Source: Actinomadura sp. KC216 (GTDB taxonomy: Bacteria; Actinomycetota; Actinomycetes; Streptosporangiales; Streptosporangiaceae). Taken from it: a stretch of 34,231 bases of DNA. This document shows, in pieces, positions 8,307-17,114 of the stretch. The notes below the pieces were generated by a model. That model did no database searches, was not told the origin of the DNA, and saw only the letters and a program-made list of their open reading frames with translations. The position numbers were made by a program, and so were the translations under genes. The stretch is taken from assembly GCF_004348535.1 (NCBI RefSeq), contig NZ_SMJX01000062.1, positions 1 through 34,231 of the forward strand. Reading direction: 5' to 3'. Within the stretch, counting starts at the first letter, position 1. Each line of letters starts with the position of its first letter.

Positions 8307-8708
8307 ATGCGCCACGAAGAGTTCATCGGCCAGGTCCAGAACCGGGGCCGCCTCTCCGGCCACGGCGAGGCGGAGCGGGCGACCCGCGCCGTCCTGGAGA
8401 CGCTCGGCGAGCGGATCCCGGAGGGGCTCGCCGACAACCTCGCGGCGCAACTGCCGCACGAGATCGGCGAGCACCTGCGCCGGACGGAGGTCTACGGCGG
8501 CGCCGGGAGCGGCGAGCGGTTCGGCCGGCACGACTTCATCGAGCGGGTCGGGGCCCGGGCCGGCGCCGACGACCCGCACGCCGCGTTCCTGACGCGGGTC
8601 GTGCTGGAGGTGACCGACGAGGCCACCCACGGCGGGGTCGCGCACAAGGTGGCCGGCAGCCTCCCCGCCGACCTCAGGGACCTGGTGGCGTCCGGCAGCA
8701 ACGGCTGA
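8307..8708 (+). CDS. DUF2267 domain-containing protein
   Basis: This 133-residue soluble protein opens with MRHEEFIGQVQNRG and contains the pattern A-x-R-A-T-x-A-V-L-E-T-L-G-E-R-I that marks DUF2267. The domain appears duplicated as two related halves (roughly residues 1-65 and 70-125, the second beginning HDFIERVGARAG). The biochemical role of the family is unknown; members are small, abundant and often found with stress-response genes. The ATG at 8307 has AGGAAGGAG about 11 bases upstream; an in-frame alternative was not needed. A hairpin just downstream probably ends its transcript. Confidence 0.85.
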   Translation: MRHEEFIGQVQNRGRLSGHGEAERATRAVLETLGERIPEGLADNLAAQLPHEIGEHLRRTEVYGGAGSGERFGRHDFIERVGARAGADDPHAAFLTRVVLEVTDEATHGGVAHKVAGSLPADLRDLVASGSNG

Positions 8709-8716
8709 CCGCCGCG

Positions 8717-8741
8717 GCGAGCGGATCGCGTGGCCGCTCGC
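8717..8741. terminator. Hairpin between convergent genes, probable bidirectional terminator
   Basis: GCGAGCGG (8717-8724) and CCGCTCGC (8734-8741) form a perfect 8-bp stem with a 9-base loop, 9 bp after the DUF2267 stop and before the end of the opposing gene. There is no U-tract, as is common for actinobacterial terminators. Its position between two converging genes supports the call. Confidence 0.55.
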
Positions 8742-8784
8742 GAATCCCGGGACCGCCGAGCCCGGCCGCCGGCGCTGACGGCGG

Positions 8785-9054
8785 TCAGTGCCGGGCCCGC
8801 CGGGCGATCACGATCAGGTCGACCGCGGCGATGACGGCGACGGCCGCGCACACCGCCGCCGCGACCCAGGCGCCGTCGTCGTCGCCGCGCTGCCCGGCCA
8901 CGGCGAACACGATCGCGGCGGCCGCCGTCCCGACCAGCGCCAGCCCGGACAGGATCGCCCGCAGCCGCAGCGGGCTGCGGGCGTCCAGGGGCTCCCTCCC
9001 CGCCGGCTGCCGGTGCCGGTAGGGGCCGCGCGAGCCGGGCCCGTTTCCGTCCAT
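8785..9054 (-). CDS. Small membrane protein, DUF6343-like
   Basis: This 89-residue protein has a polar, proline/arginine-rich N-terminus, then ARSPLRLR followed by two hydrophobic helices (about residues 32-53 and 62-83) joined by a short GQRGDDDGAW loop, ending in a basic tail. The ARSPLRLR box just before the first helix is what I associate with the DUF6343 family of actinomycete membrane proteins; I cannot confirm this by search. The function is unknown. No strong ribosome-binding site precedes the ATG at 9054, so the start is less certain. The aldo/keto reductase gene ends 47 bp upstream on the same strand, so the two may be co-transcribed. Confidence 0.6.
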   Translation of the reverse strand: MDGNGPGSRGPYRHRQPAGREPLDARSPLRLRAILSGLALVGTAAAAIVFAVAGQRGDDDGAWVAAAVCAAVAVIAAVDLIVIARRARH

Positions 9055-9101
9055 GCGCTGGTCGTGCCCGGTCAGGGCCGGTCGATGCGCCCGGCCGGTG
9101 A

Positions 9102-10127
9102 TCAGTGGGCGCTGGACGCCGCCCAGATGTTGATCCCCGCCTCCACCGCGTCCCGGTCGATCGCGGCGAGCTCGTCGGCGGTGAAGTCGAGCCGGTCGAG
9201 CGCCGCGAGGTTCTCCTCCAGCTGCGCGACGCTGCTCGCGCCGATCAGCGCCGAGGTGACGCGGCCGTCGCGCAGCGACCAGGCCAGCGCGAGCTGCGCC
9301 AGCGTCTGCCCGCGCCCCCGGGCGATCTCGTTCAGCGTCCGGACGTGCCGGACGTTCTCCTCGGTCAGCAGGTCCGCCGAGAACGACGTCCCCTTGCTGG
9401 CCCGCGACCCCGCCGGGACGCCGTCGAGGTACTTCCCGGTCAGCATCCCCTGCGCCAGCGGCGAGAACGCGATGCAGCCCGCGCCCTCCCGGTCGAGCGT
9501 GTCGAGCAGCCCGCCCTCGATCCACCGGTTGAGCATCGAGTAGGACGGCTGGTGGATCAGCAGCGGCGTGCCCATGTCCCGCAGGATCGCCGCCGCCTCG
9601 GCGGTGCGCTCGGCGGAGTAGGACGAGATCCCCGCGTACAGGGCCTTCCCGGACCGGACGGCCCGGTCCAGCGCCCCCATCGTCTCCTCCAGCGGCGTCT
9701 CCGGGTCGAAACGGTGGCTGTAGAAGATGTCGACGTAGTCGACGCCCATCCGGCGCAGCGACTGGTCGAGGCTGGCGAGCAGGTACTTGCGCGACCCCCA
9801 CTCTCCGTACGGGCCGGGCCACATGTCATATCCGGCCTTCGTCGAGATGATCAACTCGTCCCGGTAGGGGGCGAGGTCGTCCCGCAGGATCCGGCCGAAG
9901 TTGGACTCGGCGGAGCCGTAGGGCGGCCCGTAGTTGTTGGCGAGGTCGAAATGCGTGACACCGAGGTCGAACGCCCTGCGCAGGATCGCCCGCTGGACGT
10001 CCAGCGGCCGGTCGTCGCCGAAGTTGTGCCACAGCCCCAGCGAGATCGCCGGGAGCCGCAGCCCGCTGCGCCCGCACCGCCGGTAGGGGATCCGCCCGTA
10101 TCGTCCGCTGTCCGCCGCGTAGGTCAT
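9102..10127 (-). CDS. Aldo/keto reductase, L-glyceraldehyde 3-phosphate reductase (YghZ) type
   Basis: This 341-residue NADPH-dependent AKR aligns by eye with E. coli YghZ through most of its length. Shared blocks include YRRCGRSGLRLPAISLGLWHNF, THFDLANNYGPP, ELIISTKAGYDMWPGPYG and YVDIFYSHRFD. The AKR catalytic set is present: Asp in HFDLANN, Tyr in NNYGPP, Lys in STKAGYD and His in YSHRFD. YghZ-type enzymes reduce L-glyceraldehyde 3-phosphate and methylglyoxal-like aldehydes, a detoxification role. The ATG at 10127 matches the family N-terminus; an in-frame start 51 bp upstream would add unrelated residues. There is no clear ribosome-binding site, and a TACT-containing -10-like element ends about 10 bases upstream, so the message may be leaderless or nearly so. 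It diverges from paaZ. Confidence 0.92.
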   Translation of the reverse strand: MTYAADSGRYGRIPYRRCGRSGLRLPAISLGLWHNFGDDRPLDVQRAILRRAFDLGVTHFDLANNYGPPYGSAESNFGRILRDDLAPYRDELIISTKAGYDMWPGPYGEWGSRKYLLASLDQSLRRMGVDYVDIFYSHRFDPETPLEETMGALDRAVRSGKALYAGISSYSAERTAEAAAILRDMGTPLLIHQPSYSMLNRWIEGGLLDTLDREGAGCIAFSPLAQGMLTGKYLDGVPAGSRASKGTSFSADLLTEENVRHVRTLNEIARGRGQTLAQLALAWSLRDGRVTSALIGASSVAQLEENLAALDRLDFTADELAAIDRDAVEAGINIWAASSAH

Positions 10128-10135
10128 GCCGACGA

Positions 10136-10141
10136 GTATTT
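10136..10141 (-). promoter_or_regulatory. Possible -10 element of the aldo/keto reductase gene
   Basis: AATACT on the minus strand (10141-10136) lies 8 bp before the reductase ATG in the 68-bp divergent gap with paaZ. If used, transcription would begin at or within a few bases of the ATG, which fits the absence of a ribosome-binding site. No good -35 is seen. Confidence 0.25.
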
Positions 10142-10195
10142 CAGCGCCGAAGGTGGCAAGAAGATTCAGAGAAATCACGGACGAGGAGGTCCCCG

Positions 10196-12238
10196 GTGGT
10201 GACGCTGCGCAGCTATGTGTCGGGATCCTGGCATTCTCCAGGCGACGAGGGCGCGCCGCTGCGCGACGCCGTCACGGGGGAGGAGGTCGCCCGCATCTCC
10301 TCGGCGGGGATCGATATGGGCGCCGCGCTCGGACATGGGCGCGCGGCCGGCGGCCCGGTGCTGCGCGAGCTGACGTTCCACCAGAGGGCGGCATTGCTGA
10401 AGGCGCTCGCCTCGCACCTGCGCGAGCACCGCGAGGAGCTGTACGCGCTGTCGGCCCGCACCGGCGCGACCCTGGGCGACTCGAAGTTCGACGTGGACGG
10501 CGGCATCGGCGTCCTGTTCGGCTACTCCAGCAAGGGCAGGCGGGAGCTGCCGAACGACACGGTGCTGGTCGAGGGGGGCGTCGAGCCGCTCGGCAAGGGC
10601 GGCACGTTCGTCGGGCAGCACCTGTGCACGCCGTCGCCCGGCGTCGCCGTGCAGATCAACGCGTTCAACTTCCCGGTGTGGGGGCCGCTGGAGAAGCTCG
10701 CGCCCGCGTTCCTCGCCGGGGTGCCGAGCCTGATCAAGCCCGCCAGCCAGACCGCGTACCTGACCGCGCGGCTGGTCGAGCTGATCGTGGAGTCCGGCAT
10801 CCTGCCGGAGGGCACCGTGCAGATGGTCTGCGGCGACCCGCGCGACCTGCTCGACCATCTCACCGAGCAGGACATCGTCGCGTTCACCGGGTCGGCGTCC
10901 ACGGCCCGGCTGCTGCGCACGCATCCCGCGATCGTCGGGAACGCCGTCCGGTTCAACGCCGAGGCCGACTCGCTGAACTGCTCGATCCTCGGACCGGACG
11001 CGGCGCCCGGCACGCGGGAGTTCGACCTGTTCGTCGAGCAGCTCGTCGCGGAGATGACCGTCAAGGCGGGCCAGAAGTGCACCGCGATCCGCCGCGCGCT
11101 CGTGCCCGCCGCGCTGATCGGCGACGTCGCCGAGGCCGCGCGGGACCGGCTGTCCGGGGTCACGGTCGGTAACCCGGCCGACCCGGACGTGCGGATGGGC
11201 GCGCTCGCCGGGCTCGACCAGCGCGAAGAGGTGCGGCGCTCCCTGAAGGCGCTCCTGGACGCGGGCCAGACCGTCTTCGGCGACCCCGCCCGCGTCGACG
11301 TGGTCGGCGCGGACGCCGAGCGCGGCGCGTTCATGTCGCCGATCCTGCTGCGCGCCGACGACGCCGGACGCGCCGAGCCGCACGAGGTCGAGGCGTTCGG
11401 GCCGGTCAGCACCCTGCTGCCCTACGACGGCACCGCCGCGCAGGCGGTCGAGCTGGCCGTCCGCGGGCGGGGCAGCCTCGCCGGGTCCATCGTCACGGCC
11501 GACACCGATTTCGCCCGGGACGTCGTCCTCGGCACGGCGCCCTGGCACGGCCGCCTCCTCGTCCTGAACGGCGAGAACGCCGCCGAGTCGACCGGGCACG
11601 GCTCGCCGCTGCCCGCGCTCGTCCACGGCGGGCCCGGACGCGCCGGAGGCGGCGAGGAGCTGGGCGGGATCCGCGGGGTCGTGCACCACATGCGGCGCAC
11701 CGCCGTCCAGGCCGGGCCCGCGATGCTCACCGCGATCACCGGGCGGTGGGTCCCCGGCACCGACCGGACGGTCACCGACGAGCACCCGTTCCGCAAGTAC
11801 CTGGAGGACCTGCGCGTCGGCGTCACCGCCGCCGGAGGGCCCCGCGTCGTCACCCTCGACGACGTCGAGCACTTCGCCGAGTTCACCGGCGACACCTTCT
11901 ACGCCCACATGGACGAGGACGCCGCCCGCGCCAACCCGTTCTTCCCGGGACGCGTCGCGCACGGCTACCTCGTCGTGTCGTTCGCCGCCGGGCTGTTCGT
12001 CGACCCGGCGCCGGGGCCCGTCCTCGCGAACTACGGGCTGGAGAACCTGCGGTTCCTCACGCCGGTCTCGCCGGGCGACGAGCTGTCGGTCACGCTGACC
12101 GCCAAGCAGATCACGCCGCGCGAGGGCGCCGACTACGGCGAGGTCCGCTGGGACACCGACGTCACGAACCAGGAGGGCGCCTCGGTCGCCAAGTACGACG
12201 TGCTGACGCTGGTGGCCAAGAGGCCCAAGCACGATTAA
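10196..12238 (+). CDS. paaZ: Bifunctional PaaZ: oxepin-CoA hydrolase / semialdehyde dehydrogenase
   Basis: This 680-residue two-domain protein has an aldehyde dehydrogenase domain (residues 1 to about 520) with E256 (FNAEADSLN) and nucleophile C295 (AGQKCTAIRR), the same residue numbers as in E. coli PaaZ. A C-terminal MaoC-type (R)-hydratase domain (about 535-680) carries D566 and H571 in GDTFYAHMDEDAA. PaaZ opens the oxepin-CoA ring in phenylacetate degradation and oxidises the resulting aldehyde before it can cyclise. GTG at 10196 follows GAGGAGGT; GTG at 10199 is an equally good start and matches the common MTLRSYV beginning. None of paaABCDE, F, G, H, J or K is in the window, so the gene is separated from its pathway here. 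A LysR gene follows after 63 bp. Confidence 0.95.
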   Translation: MVTLRSYVSGSWHSPGDEGAPLRDAVTGEEVARISSAGIDMGAALGHGRAAGGPVLRELTFHQRAALLKALASHLREHREELYALSARTGATLGDSKFDVDGGIGVLFGYSSKGRRELPNDTVLVEGGVEPLGKGGTFVGQHLCTPSPGVAVQINAFNFPVWGPLEKLAPAFLAGVPSLIKPASQTAYLTARLVELIVESGILPEGTVQMVCGDPRDLLDHLTEQDIVAFTGSASTARLLRTHPAIVGNAVRFNAEADSLNCSILGPDAAPGTREFDLFVEQLVAEMTVKAGQKCTAIRRALVPAALIGDVAEAARDRLSGVTVGNPADPDVRMGALAGLDQREEVRRSLKALLDAGQTVFGDPARVDVVGADAERGAFMSPILLRADDAGRAEPHEVEAFGPVSTLLPYDGTAAQAVELAVRGRGSLAGSIVTADTDFARDVVLGTAPWHGRLLVLNGENAAESTGHGSPLPALVHGGPGRAGGGEELGGIRGVVHHMRRTAVQAGPAMLTAITGRWVPGTDRTVTDEHPFRKYLEDLRVGVTAAGGPRVVTLDDVEHFAEFTGDTFYAHMDEDAARANPFFPGRVAHGYLVVSFAAGLFVDPAPGPVLANYGLENLRFLTPVSPGDELSVTLTAKQITPREGADYGEVRWDTDVTNQEGASVAKYDVLTLVAKRPKHD

Positions 12239-12250
12239 TCATGTGGAGAA

Positions 12251-12271
12251 GGCGTCCGCGGGGGAGACGCC
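12251..12271 (+). terminator. Possible terminator hairpin after paaZ
   Basis: GGCGTC (12251-12256) and GACGCC (12266-12271) form a 6-bp stem with a 9-base loop, 12 bp after the paaZ stop and before the LysR gene. There is no U-tract. It could end the paaZ transcript or form in a read-through leader. Confidence 0.35.
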
Positions 12272-12301
12272 GCCCGCCAGTGGAACGGGGTGCGCCATCG
12301 C

Positions 12302-13228
12302 ATGATCAGTCCCCTGCACATCCAGACGGTGCGCGAGGTCGTCCGCACCGGCTCCTTCGCGGACGCCGCCCGCAACCTCGGGTACACCGCGTCCGCGGTC
12401 TCCCAGCAGATCGCCGCGCTGGAGCGCGCCTGCGGCCTGGTGCTGTTCGAGCGCCGGGCCCGCAGCGTCCGGCCGACCAGCGCCGCGTTCCTCATGGTCA
12501 GCAAGGGCAACGACGTGCTGTCGGCCCTCGACACGCTGGAGCGCGAGCTGCGGACGGTCGCGAGCGGCGAGCGCGGCGCGCTGCAGCTCGGCAGCTTCCC
12601 GACCGCCAGCGCCCGCATCCTGCCGCGGGTGCTGGCGGAGCTGTCCCGGGTCCGGCCCGGCATCGAGATCACGCTGTCGGAGGGCGAGCCGGACGAGCTG
12701 CTCCCCGAGCTCCTCGACGGCGACCTCGACCTCCAGCTCGTCTACCGCTACGACCTGTTCCCGCGCACCTGGCCCGACCAGATCGTGGAGACGCCGGTCA
12801 TGGACGAGAACCTCGTCCTGTGCGTGCCGGAGGAGCATCCGCTCGCCGCCGGGCGCACCGTCCGGCTCCGGGAGCTGCGGTCGGAGACGTGGATCGCGAG
12901 CCGCCCGGAGAGCTCCGGCGCGCAGGCGCTGCTGCGGCTGTGCAGCACCGCAGGGTTCACGCCGAACATCGCGTTCCGCAGCAACGACTACGCGGTCGTG
13001 TGCGGGCTCGTCGGCTGCGGCCTCGGGATCGCGCTCGTCCCGGCGCTCGGCTGCGTGCCCGCCCCCGGCCTGCGGATGATGCGGCTCAGCCGCCGCACCC
13101 CGCAGCGGCACGTCACCGTCCTGCGCCGCACCACCAACACCAACCCGCTGGTCAAGGACGCGATGCGCGGGCTCACCGAGGTCGCCCGCGGGGTCGAGGC
13201 CGAGATCAGCGACGCAACCGGCCCTTGA
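12302..13228 (+). CDS. LysR family transcriptional regulator
   Basis: This 308-residue protein has an N-terminal winged helix-turn-helix (about residues 1-60, with GSFADAARNLGYTASAVSQQIAALERACGLVLFERR). A substrate-binding-like effector domain follows (about 88-295), including the CGLGIALVP stretch usual in LysR proteins. The ATG at 12302 is preferred because ISPLHIQTVREVV is the normal LysR opening; an in-frame GTG at 12290 is possible. It lies downstream of paaZ and converges with, and overlaps by 23 bp, the amino acid dehydrogenase gene. Whether it controls paaZ, the opposing operon or a distant target cannot be told; LysR regulators usually control an adjacent divergent gene, and there is none here. 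Confidence 0.92.
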   Translation: MISPLHIQTVREVVRTGSFADAARNLGYTASAVSQQIAALERACGLVLFERRARSVRPTSAAFLMVSKGNDVLSALDTLERELRTVASGERGALQLGSFPTASARILPRVLAELSRVRPGIEITLSEGEPDELLPELLDGDLDLQLVYRYDLFPRTWPDQIVETPVMDENLVLCVPEEHPLAAGRTVRLRELRSETWIASRPESSGAQALLRLCSTAGFTPNIAFRSNDYAVVCGLVGCGLGIALVPALGCVPAPGLRMMRLSRRTPQRHVTVLRRTTNTNPLVKDAMRGLTEVARGVEAEISDATGP

Positions 13229-14351
13229 GCTCCATCGCCTCCCGCACCCGCCGCTGCGCCAGCGCGAGCGCCGCCTCGTGCGTGGTCGTCCCCTGCGCGC
13301 GGGCCGCCGCGAGGACCGTCTCGGTGTTCTCCCGCATCTTCGCCGACACGGCCGCGAACACGGCGCCGGCTTCGGGGCGGAACGCCGAGTAGCGGGCGTC
13401 CATCGCGAAGCCCGCCGCGACGACCCCGCCCGCGTTCGCGACGAAGTCAGGCACGACCGTGACGCCGCGCGCGGCGAGGACCCGCTGCGCCGCCGGTCCG
13501 GTCGGCAGGTTCGCGCCCTCCACCACGATGCGCGCCCGGACGTTCGCGGCGACGCCGGCGTCGATGACGTCCTGCAGCGCCGCCGGGACGAGGACGTCCG
13601 CCGGGACGAGCAGCTCCGCGCCCACGTCCAGCAGCCGCCCGCCGCCGTACTCCTTCACGACCGCGTCGCCCGCCTCCGCCCGCAGGTCGAGGAGCCGCGC
13701 GACGTCCAGGCCGTCCGGGTCGTGCAGCGCGCCGTGCGCGGTCGAGACCGCCACGATCGTCGCGCCGAGCTCGGCGAGGCGGCGGGCCGCCGCGTGCCCG
13801 ACCGCGCCGAACCCCTGCACCACGGCCCGCGCGCCGCGCAGCGACGTCCCGGCGTGCCGGGCGGCGGCGTCGGCGGCCTCCGCGACGCCGAAGCCGGTCA
13901 CGCCCAGCTCGTCGTAGGGCAGGCCGCCGAGGACGTGCGGGGTGCCGACCGCCGCGCCCCGGTCGGCCAGCTCGTCCTGGACGATCGCCGCGTCCCGCTC
14001 CGTCAGCCCCATGTCCAGGCCCGCGACGTACTGCCGGGGGATCTCCTGCGACAGCGCCCGGACGAACGACCGCAGGATCGCCTCCCGGTCCGGGGAGCCC
14101 GGGTCGGCCATGATCCCGGCCTTCGCGCCGCCGAAGAACAGGTCGACGCCCGCCCACTTGTAGGTCATGACCCGCGCCAGCCGCGCCACCTCCGCGACCG
14201 TCAGCGACGCGCTCATCCGCATGCCGCCCTTGCCCATCCCGCGGGCGGTGTTGTCGATGACCAGGACGCCGCGCATCCCGGTGCGGGAGTCGGACACGCA
14301 CACGACCCGCTCGGGGCCCCACTCGTCCATCAGCGAGAGCACGTCAGACAC
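13206..14351 (-). CDS. Glu/Leu/Phe/Val dehydrogenase family protein
   Basis: This 381-residue NAD(P)-dependent amino acid dehydrogenase contains the substrate lysine motif KGGMR (K41), MTYK (K65) and the catalytic GGAKAGI (K77, usually GGxKGG). A Rossmann domain has GFGAVG at 180-185 and the ANAGGVV segment near residue 330. It catalyses reversible oxidative deamination of an L-amino acid to a 2-oxo acid plus ammonia. The substrate is not deducible; glutamate and branched or longer acidic side chains are candidates. The GTG start at 14351 lies 8 bp inside the preceding FAD oxidoreductase gene, so it is the third gene of an operon with ALDH7-like and FAD enzymes. At its 3' end it overlaps the LysR gene by 23 bp. 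Confidence 0.9.
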   Translation of the reverse strand: MSDVLSLMDEWGPERVVCVSDSRTGMRGVLVIDNTARGMGKGGMRMSASLTVAEVARLARVMTYKWAGVDLFFGGAKAGIMADPGSPDREAILRSFVRALSQEIPRQYVAGLDMGLTERDAAIVQDELADRGAAVGTPHVLGGLPYDELGVTGFGVAEAADAAARHAGTSLRGARAVVQGFGAVGHAAARRLAELGATIVAVSTAHGALHDPDGLDVARLLDLRAEAGDAVVKEYGGGRLLDVGAELLVPADVLVPAALQDVIDAGVAANVRARIVVEGANLPTGPAAQRVLAARGVTVVPDFVANAGGVVAAGFAMDARYSAFRPEAGAVFAAVSAKMRENTETVLAAARAQGTTTHEAALALAQRRVREAMELKGRLRR

Positions 14352-15501
14352 GGTTCAGCTCCGGGCGCGGGCCGTCCCCGGCGAACCGGGCCGCGCCGAA
14401 CGGGGACACGTCGGCGAACGGCTCCCGCCCGAGGTACAGGTCGCGGACGACCTCGCCGACCGCCGGGCCCTGGAGGAACCCGTGGCCGGAGAAGCCCGTC
14501 GCGTACAGGAACCGGGACACGGACGCGTCCTCTCCGATGAGCGCGTTGTGGTCGGGCGTGACCTCGTACAGGCCCGCCCAGCCGCCGGTCAGCCCGACGT
14601 CGAGCAGCCGGGGCGCGCGGGACCCGATCGCCTCGGTCAGGCGGGGCAGCCACGCGTCCGAGCGGTCGAGCCGGAACCCTGGCCGCTCCTCCGGGTCGGA
14701 CATCCCGAGCATCAGGCCCTCGCCCTCGCCGTGGAAGTAGAACGACGTCGCGAAGTCGATCGTCATCGGGACGGGGCGCGGCAGGTCCGGGATCGGCTCG
14801 GTGAACACGATCTGGCGGCGCAGCGGCTCCACCGGCAGGTCGACGCCCGCCATCCGGCCGACCGCCGCCGACCAGGCCCCGGCCGCGCAGACCACGGCCG
14901 GTGTCGCGATGCGGCCCCGGCTCGTCTCGACCGCCTTGATCTCGCCGCCGCCGGTGTCGATGCCGGTGACCTCGCAGTGCGTGACGATCGTCGCGCCGTG
15001 CCGCCGGGCGCCCGTCGCGTACCCGAGGACGACCGACTCCGGCGTGCAGTGCCCGTCGTCGGGGGAGAACGCCGCGGCGAGCAACCCGTCCGTCTCGATC
15101 ATGGGGGACAGGCGCCGCGCCTCCGCCGCCGAGATCATCCGGCTCGGCACGCCCAGCTCGTTCTGCAGCGCGACGCTCCGCTCGAACGCCGCCACGTCCT
15201 CCGGCCGCGACAGCAGGAACAGGTAGCCGACCCGGTGGAGGTCGATCTCCTGGCCCGGACGCTCGCCGAACCGCGCGAACGCCTCCAGGCTGCGGGCCCC
15301 GAGCCGGATGTTCACCTCGTCGGAGAACTGCGCCCGCACCCCGCCCGCCGCCTTGCACGTCGAACCGGACCCCAGCTCGTCCCGCTCCACCAGCACCACG
15401 CGCCGCACCCCGGCCTCGGCGAGATGGAACGCGATGCTCGTCCCCATCACGCCGCCGCCGATGACGACGACCTCCGCCCTGTCGTTCAAGGAGGATTCCA
15501 C
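14344..15501 (-). CDS. FAD-dependent oxidoreductase (DAO family; amine/amino-acid oxidase)
   Basis: This 385-residue protein has the dinucleotide-binding GGGVMG at 15-20 in VVVIGGGVMGTSIAFHLAEAG, the acidic end of strand 2 (VLVERDELGSGST) and the C-terminal GGWAGLYEVTPDHNALIGE and TGFSGHGFLQGP blocks of the DadA/sarcosine oxidase/glycine oxidase group. It oxidises a C-N bond of a secondary amine or amino acid to an imine. The GTG start at 15501 is chosen because AGGAG sits 8 bases upstream; a TTG 12 bp further in is less well supported. It follows the ALDH gene by 11 bp. Pairing with an ALDH7-like enzyme recalls the AmaA (L-pipecolate oxidase)/AmaB pair of Pseudomonas, but sarcosine or proline-like substrates are possible. 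Confidence 0.88.
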   Translation of the reverse strand: MESSLNDRAEVVVIGGGVMGTSIAFHLAEAGVRRVVLVERDELGSGSTCKAAGGVRAQFSDEVNIRLGARSLEAFARFGERPGQEIDLHRVGYLFLLSRPEDVAAFERSVALQNELGVPSRMISAAEARRLSPMIETDGLLAAAFSPDDGHCTPESVVLGYATGARRHGATIVTHCEVTGIDTGGGEIKAVETSRGRIATPAVVCAAGAWSAAVGRMAGVDLPVEPLRRQIVFTEPIPDLPRPVPMTIDFATSFYFHGEGEGLMLGMSDPEERPGFRLDRSDAWLPRLTEAIGSRAPRLLDVGLTGGWAGLYEVTPDHNALIGEDASVSRFLYATGFSGHGFLQGPAVGEVVRDLYLGREPFADVSPFGAARFAGDGPRPELNRV

Positions 15502-15512
15502 GGCTCGCGCTC

Positions 15513-17051
15513 CTACAGCCGGAAGCCGAGGTCGGGGCTGATCTCCAGGACGTCCATCTGCGCCTTCTGGAGCCGCCCGGAGTGGTCCCAGTTCATCGAC
15601 TGCCAGCGGGTGAACTGGTCCAGCACCCACATGCCCGACTGGCGGCTGCCGTTCCCGGAGCGGCCGTTGCCGCCGAACGGCAGGTGCGCCTCCGCGCCCG
15701 ACGTCGAGTTGTTCACGCTGACCATGCCCGCGGAGATCCGCCGCCGGAACGCGAACACCTTCGCCGGGTCGGTCGTGTAGATCGACGCCGACAGCCCGTA
15801 GCCGGGCGCGTTGGCGAGCGAGATCGCCTCGTCGAGCGTGCGGTACGCGGTGACGCCGACGATCGGGCCGAACGTCTCGTTCATGAACAGCTCGTCGCCG
15901 GGGCCGACGCCGTCCACGATGACCGGGTGGTAGTAGAGCCCGGCCTCGGCGTCGCCGGTGAAGCCGTCGCGCGGCGCCGCCGCCGTGATCCGGCCGGTCG
16001 CGGACGAACCGTGCACGGTGTGGTGCGGGCCGATCCAGCCGAGCGCCTTCTCGAACCCGTCCGCGAACCGCTCGTTGATCAGCGGCCCGTACAGGACGTC
16101 GCCCGCCGGGTCGCCGACCACGGCGGCGCGCGCCGCCTCGTCCAGCAGCCGGACGAACTCGCCGTGCACCGACTCGTGGACGATCGCCGTCCCGAGCGAC
16201 GTGCAGCGCTGCCCGGCCGTCCCGAACCCGGAGAAGAGCGCGCCCTCGACGGCGAGCGGCAGGTCGGCGTCCTCGGTGACGACCATCGGGTTCTTGCCGC
16301 CGAGCTCCAGGCACGGCGACTGGAGGTGCCGCCCGCACAGCGCGCCGATCCGCGACCCGACCTCGGTGGACCCGGTGAAGCCGACCTTGTCGACCAGTCC
16401 CTGGCCGAGGGCCCGCTCCAGCCCCTGATAGGTCTCCGGGCCGTCCGCGTAGACGACGTTGAGGACGCCGTCCGGCACGCCCGCGTGCGCGAACAGCTGG
16501 TAGAACGCCTCGGCGCACGCGGCCGCGTACTCGGCGGGCTTCCACACCACCGCGTTGCCGCACAGCAGCGCCGGGACGATGTACCAGGACGGCACCGCCA
16601 CCGGGAAGTTCCCCGCCGTGATCACCATGACGGCGCCGACCGGGTCGCGGAAGGTGAACAGCTGCTTGTCCGGCATCTCCGACGGCACCGTCTGCCCGTA
16701 CAGGCGCCGTCCCTCGCCGAGGAAGAACGCGCAGGTGTCGGCGATCTCCTGGACCTCGCCGAGCGCCTCCGCGTACGGCTTGCCGACCTCGCGGGTGACG
16801 ACGCGGGCGAGGGCCTCCTTGTTGGCCTCGACGAGCCGCCCGATCGCGGCGACGACCTGCCCGCGGACGGGCGGCGGCACGTCCCGCCAGGCGTCCTGCG
16901 CCGTGCGGGCGGCGGCGCAGGCGCGGACGAGGTCGCCCGCGCCCGCGAGGGACACCTCGGCGACCACGTCGGCCGTGCGGGACGGGTCGGTGGACCGGTA
17001 CGGGCGGGGCCCGGACGGGATCCGGGCGCCGCCGATGATGGAGGACAGCAC
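15513..17051 (-). CDS. Aldehyde dehydrogenase, ALDH7-like (aminoadipate-semialdehyde type)
   Basis: This roughly 512-residue ALDH has ITAGNFPVAVPSW and CGNAVVWKPAEYA (cofactor and Asn region), VGFTGSTEVG, catalytic Glu in LELGGKNP and nucleophile C283 in GTAGQRCTS. The run EDADLPLAVEGALFSGFGTA, the ending VNNSTSGAEAHLPFGG and the length resemble ALDH7A1/AmaB/Pcd enzymes, which oxidise L-2-aminoadipate 6-semialdehyde (in equilibrium with piperideine-6-carboxylate) to aminoadipate. The start is uncertain. GTG at 17051 gives the family N-terminus but has no good ribosome-binding site, and the frame stays open upstream to 17285. It is the first gene of the minus-strand operon and diverges from the fused E1 gene. 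Confidence 0.87.
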   Translation of the reverse strand: MLSSIIGGARIPSGPRPYRSTDPSRTADVVAEVSLAGAGDLVRACAAARTAQDAWRDVPPPVRGQVVAAIGRLVEANKEALARVVTREVGKPYAEALGEVQEIADTCAFFLGEGRRLYGQTVPSEMPDKQLFTFRDPVGAVMVITAGNFPVAVPSWYIVPALLCGNAVVWKPAEYAAACAEAFYQLFAHAGVPDGVLNVVYADGPETYQGLERALGQGLVDKVGFTGSTEVGSRIGALCGRHLQSPCLELGGKNPMVVTEDADLPLAVEGALFSGFGTAGQRCTSLGTAIVHESVHGEFVRLLDEAARAAVVGDPAGDVLYGPLINERFADGFEKALGWIGPHHTVHGSSATGRITAAAPRDGFTGDAEAGLYYHPVIVDGVGPGDELFMNETFGPIVGVTAYRTLDEAISLANAPGYGLSASIYTTDPAKVFAFRRRISAGMVSVNNSTSGAEAHLPFGGNGRSGNGSRQSGMWVLDQFTRWQSMNWDHSGRLQKAQMDVLEISPDLGFRL

Positions 17052-17114
17052 GAGTCCAGCGTGAACAGGCAGGGCCCCTCGCGCCAAGATCGGGTAGAGC
17101 TCGGCTTTCTTACC

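Noticed and set aside
12302..14351. The LysR gene as dedicated regulator of the amino acid dehydrogenase operon
   Set aside because: The genes converge and overlap at their 3' ends. LysR proteins normally control a divergent target, and the operon promoter is nearly 4 kb away, so the link is unsupported.
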